Positions 52,194 through 64,000 of a stretch of 64,000 bases of DNA are shown here, in pieces. The stretch lies in NCBI GenBank assembly GCA_944470555.2, contig OX104130.1, positions 56,143,491-56,207,490 on the forward strand, in the 5' to 3' direction. The position numbers and the translations under genes are program-made. The notes beneath the pieces were generated by a model. That model made no database searches. It had not been told where the DNA came from and was given only the letters and a program-made list of their open reading frames with translations. Origin of the DNA: Heterobilharzia americana. Its lineage: Eukaryota; Platyhelminthes; Trematoda; Strigeidida; Schistosomatidae. Within the stretch, counting starts at the first letter, position 1; each line of letters opens with the position of its first letter.

Positions 52194-55100
52194 TATTAGG
52201 CCTTCTCAATAGCTTGTTCTATCCCGACGACTGGAACAACAGTAACCCCGACGAAAAGAAGGCTGATGATGAATACTGCTTTTTTAAACATACAGATCGA
52301 GACGAGTCGAACAGTGTAAACTTTCTCCTGCTTGTGAAGTGCAAAATTTGGACACTGTGCTGAAGTACAACTCCACTCTGAGATGTGATTATGAGCAATA
52401 GATCGTCCTCAAAACATGAACTAATCGACGCTTAGTTTTAACTAGTGTAATGTGGAAATTTTTCCTACGTACCAGTTGTTCATTTAAACTAACTGCCTTG
52501 ATAATAATCCAGTTTAATTATTTCTGTCTCAAAAACGTATCACCTTTAACGCAAAACATCTGGATTCAATTTTCACTTTCATTTTAATTTATGATGGGGA
52601 GGGAGAAAGAGGCTGTGTCTGTTCTGTGAACGGCAAGTTGACCTTCTACTCATTCACATACTCTCATACTTCACATCCATGAGCTTGAATTTCATTTTAA
52701 CTACCTAATAAAGTTTGTTGTCAAGGTGAACAAAGTGATTGAAAAAGCTTTGTTTCAATGGCATGCGATATAAATAAATTCAATGAATAAATTAGAGAAT
52801 GTGATATGGTTCTACTTGATGAAACCTACTTTGTGACGATTATATTGACCATCTGACCATCTTAGTTAGAAACTGAGTAGTGACTCAGGTTTTCAGACAC
52901 ACAAGAAAGGACAGTTGTGAAAAATAAGGCAGACAGGAGGTGAGCAACAACGCTATTCACAGGGAACAGTTTTACCAGCTAATAAAGGCTCGATGCAAGT
53001 TTAAGGAATATTAGAAATCAAGGCGTATTGGACGACTACTTCATTTCATTGAGCAATTTTGCTGCACAGTCATTAAATCACTCCAACTAACACTGGTTGG
53101 CTGACAGGATTATTGAATAAAACAACTGGAAACTTGGTCACCCAATGACTTTAATTCGATCACTGTATTAAATGGAAATCGATAGTTGTAAAGAGAGTAA
53201 CCAGAAGGAATTGAATATCTTATTACTTGCAATCATACATGAATGATGTTCTGACGGTGCCCACTCTCCAACAGGCTTATATTGTAAGTGAATTGCATTC
53301 GTTTGACCACAGTTAGATTGCACTCATCCACCACTTCTCAGAATTCACGTCTGTACTGCATATCGAGTACAGTTGTCCGTAGAATACTCGCTCACCTATC
53401 CTATTCAAATACCATCACAACTTTCTGAATAAACATACTTCTCTTAGCCATATTTAGGTTTAACTCTGTCCACGTGGTAGTCCCCTGATATACAGTAACC
53501 GTTAAGGAATGTAGCCTCCTCGCACCACTTCATCTACCTAACCACATCTCTTAGTTGTAAAGCAGAAGCAACACACTCAAGCACCTATCAATAAACTAGT
53601 AGGTTACCACTACACTACTACGTCAACCTAATCCTCAGTGAGTGTAAACATGACATGCCTATAACTCGAACGAGTACAAAATTTACATAGGAAAGTAGTT
53701 ACAATTAACTTCCTCACATTGTTATGCACATTATCCGTTATTCAGATTATCTTCAGTTCCACTTACACTGACTGTAATATGCTTATAACAAGCAAAAGCA
53801 GACAAACGTAGTCACTTCAGGATTTCTCTCCTTACAAAAACAAATTCGTTTTCATCGCAGATTGATATCCCTTGGAGAAATGTTGAAAAACTGGCAGTAC
53901 AATACACCTGTTTGGTCCTAATTTGGGACCACTTAGAAGAATCAAACAAAGTGGTTTTTATCCTGCATATTCTTCCAAAATATTCACCCATTATAAAAGT
54001 GACCTATTGAGTATACAGTTGTCAATGTCAGCTACATGTTAGTTATCCACTGAACTAACTATTAGTTCATAAGTGATTACTTCATTCACTGTGAACTATT
54101 TTGTCTCATTTAGCGTTAGATGTTGTGAGTCGATGAGCAGGAAGCTCAGCTTGACATCGGCTTAAGGCTAGTTGACACCAATCAGAAAAACATATCTGCA
54201 TCGATTACAAGTCTGATGTTCCTTTGACAGTCCGAATCTTCTTCACTCGGTGCTGACATCAAACAATTTGCCACCAAGCTGTTCACATCGCAACTTCCCC
54301 CTTAGCTGTCTAGTTCTTATTCTTTAAAACTGACCGAAGTCTAACGTTCAAGTTTGTTTTGTTTGGCCATGCTTTGCAGCTAGTTGGTTGAAGAGTACAC
54401 CAAACACACCTGTCAGAGAGTAAATCACGACGCCTAGGTTTCATAGGGAATGTCTGAGCATTCGAATTGTTGAAGTCACTTCCATAGACTAGCATAGTTT
54501 TCATTTAACTTCAGTGACTAGAGTGTTAACAAACTTTAACGGTCGAGGTGAGCAGTGATAACTTGCAAAACCGAGTAAACACTCATATCGGATAACAGAA
54601 TGCAAAGCATTAGCCTCTTCATAATCAAATGACTAAAACCATTTTCATATTTGAGACAGTCTATTCAACTATCGAAGGATTTCAATGAGACTACCGTGGT
54701 TTGGCTGACTGGTAACGTGGATGCCAGTGGCTAGAATCCTGCTGCAACTCAGGTTTTTCATTTCACCTCCAATCATCAATTTTTATGAAAGATTCATCAG
54801 CAGTATGTAAGGAACGTGACAACGGATGGAATAAGGCCATATATGTAGATGCAATTCACTTATGGTTGGAATGATCATTGAGAAAACTATTTGACAACTG
54901 ATTTCGCCTCTTCTAGGATTTATTAGCGGTGAACATTGTTGTTGCTACCTCACCACCCCAAGCGTACGACTATCAAACTCTGTAACTGACATTGTTACTG
55001 GTGATTTTCCATAATCAAGTCTGATAACATACACCTTCAACATCAGTCAACTCATGATGGGAGCTGTCTCCAACATAACTCGATAGAAATATGTATATAT

Positions 55101-58100
55101 ATTATAGTGACCATCAATTCTAGCTAGCGTGGTGTCTCGTTTCCCTGCATTTACTTATCCTAATTTACTGATGTAATTCAATCCTAGTGATTTACAAGTC
55201 CAACTAGCAACACATCCCATGTAGAATTTCGAGCCAGTAGGAAGGTGACATTTTGACATTTCACAAACATTTGCATTACAGATCATCGATCATCCAGTGA
55301 TCAACTTAGTTAGCTCTGCTTGGTTAGATCATTACTGAAGTGATTACAACAATCCTCTTGATCAAATGTCAATTAATCATAGCCTTGCCAAACCGTCGAA
55401 AAACAAATGAGGATCATGTTTCTTTAGCCAAACAACTCAAATGTGGCATGTAAACCTGATGTTATTTTATTCCATACAACCCTAAGTGTAGCGAACATGT
55501 TCAACATCACAAAACGCCATGTGTTATCATTAGCCATCTGTAATCTCCATAGTAGACAAGCCTTTCTTGTTGTTCATTCTCCGCCCAATGATTTAATTCG
55601 ACACTTGATGTGAATTCAGTTACCAAGTGGTTAGACTATTTTCATGTGAAAAAAGAAGAACATGGCAGTCATAACTACAAAACTTCCTGTTTGTAAATGG
55701 GTTAGTGTGGATGGCAGTAACAGGAAAGGGGAATAGATTAACATGGGAAAACGGAAATGGATTTCCTTTCATACGCATTTGGGATTACATAATCCTTTCT
55801 GCTTCAACTATACAACCACACTGATCCCCTCCCCTGAGTAGGTCTGTCATGATAATAGAACACCTGTCTGTGTTACCTACATAGTAGATCAGATGACGAA
55901 GAAATTCCACCCCCAGTGTAGAGACTTTGACATGCCTATTATTCATGATGAATTGCAGTGTGGATGTGTATTTTTCATCACTGGATGAAATCAGTCAGCG
56001 AACGACTTGTGAACTGCTCCCCTAAAAGGCTATCTCGCTCCAGCTTCAGACTGTCCAGCAGTTAATCCTATCAATGTCATATGGGATTGAACAGAATATA
56101 TTGAGGTATTCTCGTGAACTGGTTAACAATAAGTGATTAAGTTATAACCCGCTTTCCAATAATATCATGTGGTGTCCACTCTTACATTTTATCTCACAAA
56201 TCAAGATGACATTCAATCAATGTCAGTGTTCACCCTAATGCTGACTGATTTCTGTTCATCATGGAATGTATTGCAACCACTAAGATGATTGCCGAGACAT
56301 TGAAGTGTGGCGTATTGAGGAATGAGTGCTCAAAAATGATCGAAACGCTGCTACAATACTAATGGTTGTAAGGAACGGGATCCAGGAAACACGTTTTCTT
56401 CTGTTTGAAATTTTCAGATGAATTTGTTTTCATCGAAGTTGACGATAATGTTCCCACTGATGATCAAAGCCGGAATTCATGATAAGTGAGCAGTCTGGTG
56501 GAAAACTCTCCAGATTTCGAGGCGGTGGATGCTCAGCTCTCAGGGAACACAAACATAGAGGCATGAAACCGATTTGATAGCTCCAAAATATGATAAAGTC
56601 TGTGTCACTGCATCTGTATTCAGCCACCGCCAAACAAATAACATTGGAATGAGACGTATACCAATGACGTATCAACCTAACAACTGTGCCTATATCCCAA
56701 GTAAAATTGACTGGTTCTGCTAAATGTAGGAAATAGATGAGGCGTACGAAGACTTGATATGATAAGTAATCCCAAGATGGTCATGTTACATACATACTGT
56801 ACTTCTCAACATTTCTTCATAAAACGCGCAGGCGTGCAGATCCAGGTGTACAGTTCATCATAATGGGCATCATTTATTGTTAAACGGTGTAAACTACGCT
56901 GCACCATTAAGATAGGGAAGAATCCCTCCCATTAGGGATATCCTTCAAAATTTCGTGTGAATTGCGAACAAGTCATGCGAAAACAGCGAAACTATAACAT
57001 CTGGGCATAAATGAAACATTAACAATTCGAAAGTTCACATTAGTTACTGTGCTTCCAAAAGTAGTACGAACAACTTATTTCTTTGCAATGACCAGTGTAG
57101 ACAATCGCCCAATTGTATAATTATGCTTCACTGCATAATCTTTGGCTTATTTTCCTAATCTAAATTCTTACCTACGCTATGTAATTTCGGTTTTACCATT
57201 CAGTGTGTTTTGATTGTTGACTGGAAACTGGTGTGGAACGTCCTATGGTTTCCACTTCATGTCGACGAATGTACAACTCAGAGAATGAGTTTGTTGGTCA
57301 GGAAAAATTCTGTTCACTGCAATCACCTTCTGCTTGTTCCCTATATGATCAGATGGGTTTCTGTCAATCTTTGAACGACGTGAAATACGTGAACCCAGTA
57401 AATTTATGGTTCCATTTGTACAATATCCATAACCAGAATTCAGATCAACTGGTGTCATATTGCATGCTGAGTAGCTAGTCTTACCAAGTAGAATTGCGTA
57501 TGAATAAAGGCTCAGAAGACATCTGTTGGATGGACACCATGTTGTACACTAGCATATCTACCCGATGTCTAGTAAAATGCATACTGGTTGAGATAGTTAC
57601 ACTTGAGTGGTGACTATTTCCAAGGCTGAACCAAATGAGCATAAGAATATTGAAGTCCCCACCAGCCGAGTGGGTGATATTTATGCTTATCGTATAATGG
57701 CAGAGATAGTCAAAATTAACACCCCTATCACCCACTCGTCAGATAAGAGCATAGTTAACATGGTTTAAAACAAACATCACAAGATAACCAGTGTGCATTC
57801 ACACAAATGACTGTAGGACTATGACACCAAAGTTATCTGAGGAACAACAGACTGCGCATGTTATGGATAGATGAAAACAATGAGGTTTTTAATGGTTTGT
57901 AATAAATTTCGCAGAAGAGCTCAAGCTGACTAGTTGTGACTGGTTTTTAATCTTATCACCAAAGTTGTGGATGAAAACTGAGTTTTGTCTTACTTACGAT
58001 ACTAGGGTGAAATTTGCTGCACAAGTTTACACCGAGCGTTAGCAAGCAACCTCAAAAATCGGTACTATTTACCAGTCCAGTTGCATGCTGAAAATTCTGT

Positions 58101-58156
58101 AATGTAAACGTGATTGTGGTTCGTAGTAAGGCGAACAAATTACTACGATTAGTGCT
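52194..58156. other. Long intergenic stretch, mirror of 17,608-23,569
   Basis: No supported gene. It contains the 35 ordinary bases (54,346-54,380) that are poly-A in the left arm, and the 13-bp hairpin stem mirrored at about 57,667-57,738. Confidence 0.5.
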
Positions 58157-58284
58157 GGATAGTGGCTAGCTGTGGAATCCAGATTGACGAGCGTTTCGTT
58201 CTATTTTAGATCCATTAGGTGTCTGTGTGAGTGAAGCTGTTCTCACTAAACTCGCGTCTTGGATTTCACTGTTAGCCACTATCC
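58157..58284 (-). ncRNA. Foldback pair of decayed hammerhead ribozymes (right)
   Basis: Mirror of 17,480-17,607. The stems and lost CUGAUGA box are the same. Confidence 0.6.
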
Positions 58285-59398
58285 ATAAACTGTATCAAAA
58301 CTGAAAATATAGATAAATATCAAGGCATCCTCACAGCAGCCTGTATGACATTGGTGACCGTTCGATTTGGTCCAATCAACGATGGAGATTCACAAGCTAC
58401 AAGTCATTAAAAACCATATTACTCCTGTACCATGTTTCTGTTGTCTCTCTCTACCTAGTGTGATGTCTTATAATCAGGTGATAATTAATTATCAGTCGTC
58501 TCTAACACTGAAAATTCGTGTTGTAACAAAACGAGTGATTTGTGTTCTGGCATACAGTACATTTATAACACCAGACATAACAAAGCTATCCTACCACTAT
58601 ATACCCTAGATTAAACAGATATATTTAAAGTGTTCGTGAACACAGGTGTATCATGAGGGTGTATACTAGTCTTCAAGATATAACACAGTAATTCGATTAT
58701 ATTGTGTGATAGAGGACTGAATCTCTATCACATTTTGTCTTGCCTAATCAGTGGTCGTTGAGTAGTTATCACCCTAGACGTTAACTGAACGTTCACTTCA
58801 ATGTGGTGACTGATTAAGTTTGCATTGTATCCGCCTAGGCTGTGTGATATAGTGCTGGAGTGTGAAATTAGTTTACAAGGTACCTTAGATCTGAGTTTAC
58901 TGCTCGTTGGGATTTATCAGCAAGAAACATGTAGAACTGCAGTCTGCTGCTTGTGAGACAAGCTCTTGAACTTCGGCACCGAGTAATCCAAACTCAGATC
59001 TTCAATGAACTCTGTGCTTTCTGAAGGAAGCTTGTTCATATCGTTGTAAAGTGGGGACAAGATTGAAACTTATGCAAAACTGGTTCTCATAACGATTGAT
59101 TAATACTCAAGAATTAGGAAGACTTTTTTGGTTCGACGCGTTCCCGAGTACTTATACCATTGTTTAAGGTGATCATGTGACATTGGATTGTGGCATTTGT
59201 GACTAAGGTTAAAACGATAAATCACGTGAACTCTGTTTTTCAGCTGGTGGTACACAATCTCCAACACGACCGCCTATTCTTACACTTTCTCTTGATTCTT
59301 CACATCATATCTACCTTCAAATTTAGCATAGATGACACCACAGTTTACGACTACTATTTAGAACTTTGTGAAATCCATCTGGAAGCAAGTTGTCAATG

Positions 59399-59520
59399 AG
59401 CGTCAGAAGGTAAGGGAGTGATATCATTTGGAGAACCATTGAAAACCTGGGGGTGTTGGTTGGCTGTTTCGGTATGGTTCGACATTCTTCCGTGATAAAT
59501 ACCACTTGGAAACCAACCAA
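59399..59520 (-). repeat. SINE fragment (right)
   Basis: Mirror of 16,244-16,365. Confidence 0.5.
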
Positions 59521-59873
59521 CCTCTATAAATCATGAATTATAATTATTTGCTATCTATTTACTTCTATGCTAGATCATTTTCTAATTATCTTCTTTCCCT
59601 CCATCTACCATTTAACAACAGAGAATAAAGGGGTGTTGAAGAACTTTCTCAAATTTTGGATAACAGTTTGCATTGCAGTAGTCCATTTGTCAGTCAACCT
59701 AATGATAAGTAAACGAAATATCTCCCCTCCCTATTCACACGTCAAACAGAATTATCTCTGACCCAAACTCGCAAATGTTTCTGGTTGGTTGAAAAGTAAG
59801 CATATATGTTGTTGTTGTTGCTTTTATCCAATCGAAATGAGGACTATGGAATGAACGCTGTATCCAGTCCTTT

Positions 59874-59881
59874 TATATAAA
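59874..59881 (+). promoter_or_regulatory. TATA box with upstream CCAAT, HLH-like gene (right)
   Basis: TATATAAA at 59,874-59,881, CCAAT at 59,828-59,832, and an initiator-like TTCAGTTGTG near 59,903-59,912. The ATG follows at 59,936. Confidence 0.6.
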
Positions 59882-59935
59882 GGTCAATCTACACTCAAGG
59901 ATTTCAGTTGTGTTGCGCTTAACTGTAAAATAAGG

Positions 59936-60163
59936 ATGTCTACAAACTGCATAACACGCCTATCACCACTTCGAAGGACGTCAGTAACTAGAAGAAAACG
60001 TAGCCATGTGTTGAAGTCATCCAGAGGATTACATAAATATGCTCGAAGTAGAACACGTTCCCAAGTATCATATTGTGATAATTACCTAAAGCCTCATCAA
60101 ATTGAGTGTGAACGACTCAAAGAAATTCTACCAAGTGTAGCAAATTGTGAAAAGTTAGATGAG
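59936..60163 (+). CDS. First coding exon, putative helix-loop-helix protein (right)
   Basis: 76 codons from ATG to a perfect GAG/GTAAGT donor at 60,163/60,164, phase 0. Residues are identical to the left copy except Lys27. The intron start is followed within 130 bases by a SINE (60,286-60,514) and then by another SINE and the Penelope remnant, so a functional intron would have absorbed these insertions. I could not identify a second exon with a helix 2 signature before 64,000, so the gene may be truncated by the palindrome or extend beyond the window. Confidence 0.45.
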
Positions 60164-60285
60164 GTAAGTTACTCAATGATGTCATGCATATGGATAATTT
60201 TTAAAAATTGATTTATTGTTAACTTTACTGTGTACACGTTGTTGTTGGGACTATCTGGAAACTGTCAGAATCAAGAAAATGTGAA

Positions 60286-60514
60286 CCACAAGGTTCTAAC
60301 TGAGTTGGTCAACATTGGTGTGCCAACCACGGAACCTGGATGTGGTGGGTTCGATCCCTGACAGTGTATGGGAGTGGGTGTGCACTGTTGAGGAGTTCAA
60401 TACTATGACGAAGCAGCTTTCCAGTGCTCCTAGTTTCTCAGTGGTTCTCCAACTGATATCAGTATGTGATGAATACCAGCTTAATATCTGTGATACAGGG
60501 TGATGATTAAAGCT
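60286..60514 (+). repeat. tRNA-derived SINE with decayed hammerhead (right)
   Basis: Mirror of 15,250-15,478. The B box GGTTCGATCCC is at 60,348-60,358. Confidence 0.65.
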
Positions 60515-60705
60515 GGAATGAAAACCAAGGTTGAGGCTGGATTCGTCTTACCAGTCTCCGAATACAAGATGGCTGGATTATCAACAACAGACTATCTGAA
60601 GTATTTTCCATAAATATACATATTGGGTAGAATACTTTGCACAGTGCTTTCAGTGAACTGTAAGTGGGGGTGAGTAAACTTAATTTGATTTGGAGGTTTG
60701 CGGGG

Positions 60706-61002
60706 GATTTATTGATTGATTTCAGGTTGATATTTATCATGGTCTGACATCATTTGTAGAAATATTGGAAGCCCGAAAGCAGTGGACAGCTGTTTCGTTG
60801 TGTTATGGGACTCCTAAGCAGTGCGCACTCATGAATCCACACCTCCAGGGATCAAACCTAAGACCTTCAGGTTCCATGGTCAGCACGTTACTATCGCACC
60901 ACTGAGTGGGAATCCAGAGATCCACATTCCCCACTTCTGTCAGTTTGCGATATAGAGAGACCTCCGAGATGATTACCGGCCTGAAATCGATCAACAAATC
61001 CA
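60706..61002 (-). repeat. Sm-alpha-like SINE with hammerhead relic (right)
   Basis: Mirror of 14,762-15,058, ends again inverted. Confidence 0.6.
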
Positions 61003-61123
61003 CTCAAAGCTTCAAGTTGAATTATTCTAATGCTCATTAATGACTCACTTCGAATTGAGATTCCTCAAGTTGTGGTCGGTGGGGTTAAACAAGTCGAACT
61101 TGTAGACAGTTACCCAACGACGA

Positions 61124-61334
61124 CATTGTAGTTCTAGCTACATATTCCAGTAATACCTATATGATATTGTATTGTGTGCTCAGGAGCTCATTTCTATCTA
61201 GAGTGATATTTTCTCTTAATTTCTTTGGTAACTCGTCTAACGACAGGTTGAATGTATTTCAAGAATGAGCGAGAGTACGTTTTACCATTTATTGGCACTT
61301 GAATGATCAAAATAAGTAAAAAAGGAAAGCAACT
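61124..61334 (-). repeat. Pseudo-LTR of Penelope-like element (right arm, downstream)
   Basis: Mirror of 14,430-14,640. Confidence 0.6.
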
Positions 61335-61588
61335 GGTCCTATTGATATAAATTTAAACAGCGTAATGATAAGACGAAGATTATCTGAAACATGTGTTGTA
61401 TTAGCGCTATACATTTCCAACATTCTGATCACACATGGGCTTGTCAAACTATTTGTGGTAAAATTTGCGAAAATGGTCAGTGAAGTTAATAGGAAACATG
61501 GCAACAGGAAGTGAGAGAATAAAGAAAAAAAACCTCACTCTTGGTATGAACCTACCAAGGTAGGTTCGACATGAGTACGAATTGTTTT

Positions 61589-63095
61589 TTATACACTTTT
61601 ATGTAGTACTTTGAAGGCTGTTTTCATGTCTATCCTATGGTTAGTTTCTAGTATATGTTTAGCGATAGACGAAGATGGATGTTTGTCACCTGCACTTATC
61701 GGATCTGTTGAGGTCATTTATTTTTGTAGCCACTTCGGTACATGTTCAACCTGCCTTAACTGCATATCACGATTACTCTTCCCTATATATGTGTCCACAC
61801 ATGCATGTAAATTGATAAACACATTGGGATGTGATGTAATCGTTTATATGTTGTTTTGGTTTGTGCTGTGACATGGACTTGGTCTTCTCTACAATGATGA
61901 CCTTGACTGCATAATACGTTTTACAGATGACCGATCTAAGTCTTTTCCTCACAACAAAGCTATATGAATCACCTATAAATGGTAATGAGATGAAGAAATT
62001 TATCTTAGCAACGGAACACTGTGCACTTTTCAGTGGTATATAACTTATGCACCTGTCGATAAATCTCAACGGGTATCCACTCTGTGTCAGAGTTGTCGTC
62101 AGTAAGTTGGTTTCTTCCTCCCTGGTGTCATCGGTGCAGATACGGTTTATCCTGTTGAATAAGCATCTAACTAAACCACGTTTATATTGGACTGGGCAAT
62201 AGCCATGGAAATTAAGATATTGCCCTGTCCATGGAGGTTTCTTATAGATCGACCTCTTGATCGAGCCATCCTCCCGTCGACTGAGCAATACGTCTAGGAA
62301 CGGTAGCTGGTTGTTCGTCTCTTGTTCACAAGTCAGGCTAATGTGATTCTGAGCCGTGTTCATTTTCTGTAGCAGGCACATTGCATCATCAGGCTTTTCA
62401 CATATAATGACTATATCATCAACATATCTCTTATAAAGTGAAACGCTTCCGATGAGATCGTCAGCCATGTTTTCAACATATGACATGTATACATCAGCTA
62501 GCAACGGTCCTAATGGACTGCCCATCGCAACACCATCAATCTGTTGAAAGTGTTCGCCCTCGAATGAGAATTCAACTTTATCAGCGCATAGTAACAAATC
62601 TTTTAAAAAATTAATAGGGATAGGGAATATAAGACTGTTAGAAGAAATACAGTCACATAAAATATCAATTGTTTTTACTAGAGGTACATTAGTAAATAAA
62701 GAATTCACATCGAACGAGTACACAGTCTTATCCTTGATATTAATATAATCTAAACAGTCAATAAGGTCAAGTGTATCTTTCAATGACGACTTACATAAAT
62801 GGCTTCTGACAGGACTCAAGAGCTTTGTCAACCATTTAGCTAGATTATGTGTGGGTGATCGACACATAGACAATATTTGACGCAGTGGATTGTCAGGTTT
62901 ATGAGTTTTAGGTAGCCCATATAGATGTGGATGTTCAGATCCCATAGGTTTTAGACGATTAAATTCATCTTTATTGATTCAATTCATGCCGAGTATTTTC
63001 ACAAGTTTAGAATTTACTCTGCCTTCCAATTTACGTATTCCCTCACAGGGGGCATCTGATGTGAATTTGCTTTCATCACTGAGAATAGATAACAT
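61589..63095 (-). pseudogene. Penelope-like retroelement, RT and GIY-YIG remnant (right)
   Basis: Mirror of 12,669-14,175, with the RT frame at 62,945-61,773. It shares the upstream TGA and the frame shift at CGHIY, so both lesions predate the palindrome. In this copy the shifted frame still reads TYIGKSNRDMQLRQ, the canonical YIG motif, whereas the left copy has lost the Ile-Gly by a point change. Lys/Glu at residue 125 and His/Leu at 105 also differ. Confidence 0.9.
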
Positions 63096-63268
63096 CTTAC
63101 TTTTATAATTGACTGCTTAGTTACAATTATGTTAATTTATACAAGTATTTAGGGTTCAGTGTTTCTGATGACGAAATACAAATATGGGCAATAGAGCGCC
63201 TTCACTGGTAAACATAGTCAACTTCATGAAACTGTAGACGACAGTGAATGTGATTTGGTCAAAACAAG

Positions 63269-63333
63269 TACACCCACCTGATGAGTCCGCGATAGGAAGA
63301 AACGTGCGTCTTGGATTCCACTGTTAGCCACTA
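63269..63333 (+). ncRNA. Hammerhead ribozyme (right)
   Basis: CTGATGA 63,278-63,284, stem II GTCC/GGAA with loop 63,289-63,294, GAAA 63,299-63,302, stem III CG..CG with A-U closing, and GTC 63,308-63,310 with predicted cleavage after 63,310. Same G/A mismatch at the stem II base as the left copy. Confidence 0.75.
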
Positions 63334-63453
63334 TACATCATTAAAATAATAATAATTTTACTAAGACAATATTTTCAATGTAGTACGGAGTTCTCAGTAT
63401 GACATTTCAATAAATTTGCTCCTTGTACAGTAACATTCAACCGGTATGAAAAT

Positions 63454-63664
63454 TTGTAGTTCCAGTTAACTATTCCTTTTATGAGTTATATGATGTTCTG
63501 TTGTGCACCCAGGACCTGATTTCCATATAGAGTGATGTTTTCTCATAGTTTTATAGGTGACTATCCCAGCAACCGGTTGAAGATATTTTAAGAATGTGTG
63601 AGAGTACGTTTTTCGATTTGTTGACATTTGAAGGATTCCAACAAGTAAAATTGAAAGGAAGAAT
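63454..63664 (-). repeat. Pseudo-LTR of Penelope-like element (right arm, upstream)
   Basis: Mirror of 12,100-12,310. Confidence 0.6.
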
Positions 63665-64000
63665 TTGATGAAGCAATTCAAGGAGAAAATTTTCTAATGA
63701 CCCGAAATTTAAGGCAGGTCAACAATTAGGAAGAGAGAACTACCTAATATTCAGGTTTCACCGCATGGAAATATGGAGGATTCTAAGGACAACTCATCAT
63801 GCAATGTAAGAAGCCTAGCAAAAATTTGTAATTTGTAATGGTCAAAATAATTTTCATCTGGATATTAGTGAATATTAAACGCCAAAAATATGGTAGAGAA
63901 ATTTGTTTTGTGCAGAATATGGATTTCAAAATCTGGGAGCACTCATCAGTTAGATGTTTTGTTCTAATCTGATAATACTCATCGATGTAGACAGCACATG

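Overview
The window is flatworm-like nuclear DNA, most likely from a schistosome or a close digenean. The genome is AT-rich with single-exon-sized coding pieces. It carries non-LTR retrotransposon fragments that read like schistosome RTE/Perere-SR families, a Penelope-like element, tRNA-derived SINEs with decayed hammerhead ribozymes (the Sm-alpha type known from Schistosoma), and a near-complete hammerhead ribozyme. No bacterial-style operon, CRISPR array or prophage is present. The assignment rests on recognised repeat families, not on a search.

The dominant structure is a giant inverted repeat (palindrome). Left arm 11,764-36,580 is the near-identical reverse complement of right arm 39,624-64,000. 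Paired coordinates sum to about 75,764 in the outer part and 76,204 near the centre; the step comes from microsatellite length differences. The right arm runs off the window, so the palindrome is larger than seen. The 3.0-kb spacer (36,581-39,623) is built from two internally deleted, convergent RTE-type retroelements, a SINE, a foldback hairpin and long tetranucleotide arrays.

Layout by block: A (1-2,810; inverted 25,425-28,361; 47,382-50,347); R, a short repeat with a (TCA)n tract, at the joins; B (2,441-8,120; 30,041-36,384; inverted 39,820-45,705); unique U (8,121-11,763); C (11,764-25,385, mirrored at 50,378-64,000); D (28,362-30,040, mirrored at 45,703-47,381). A and B occur three times, so the window is an ampliconic mosaic and not only a two-armed palindrome.

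Gene content is sparse. Block B carries a tandem CCCH zinc-finger (tristetraprolin/ZFP36-like) gene in three copies, all sharing one -1 frame break inside finger 2. Just upstream on the same strand is a degraded coding region with two in-frame TGA codons, and there is a TATA-associated candidate exon further along. Block C carries a decayed Penelope-like element flanked by diverged direct repeats and accompanied by a hammerhead ribozyme, a TATA/CCAAT-driven first exon that may encode a helix-loop-helix protein, SINEs, and a 5'-truncated RTE-type element. A (TCA)n tract at the same homologous site has 5, 29, 42, 69 and 222 repeat units in its five copies. The ampliconic, palindromic, repeat-laden organisation is reminiscent of sex-chromosome palindromes (schistosomes are ZW), but that is inference.
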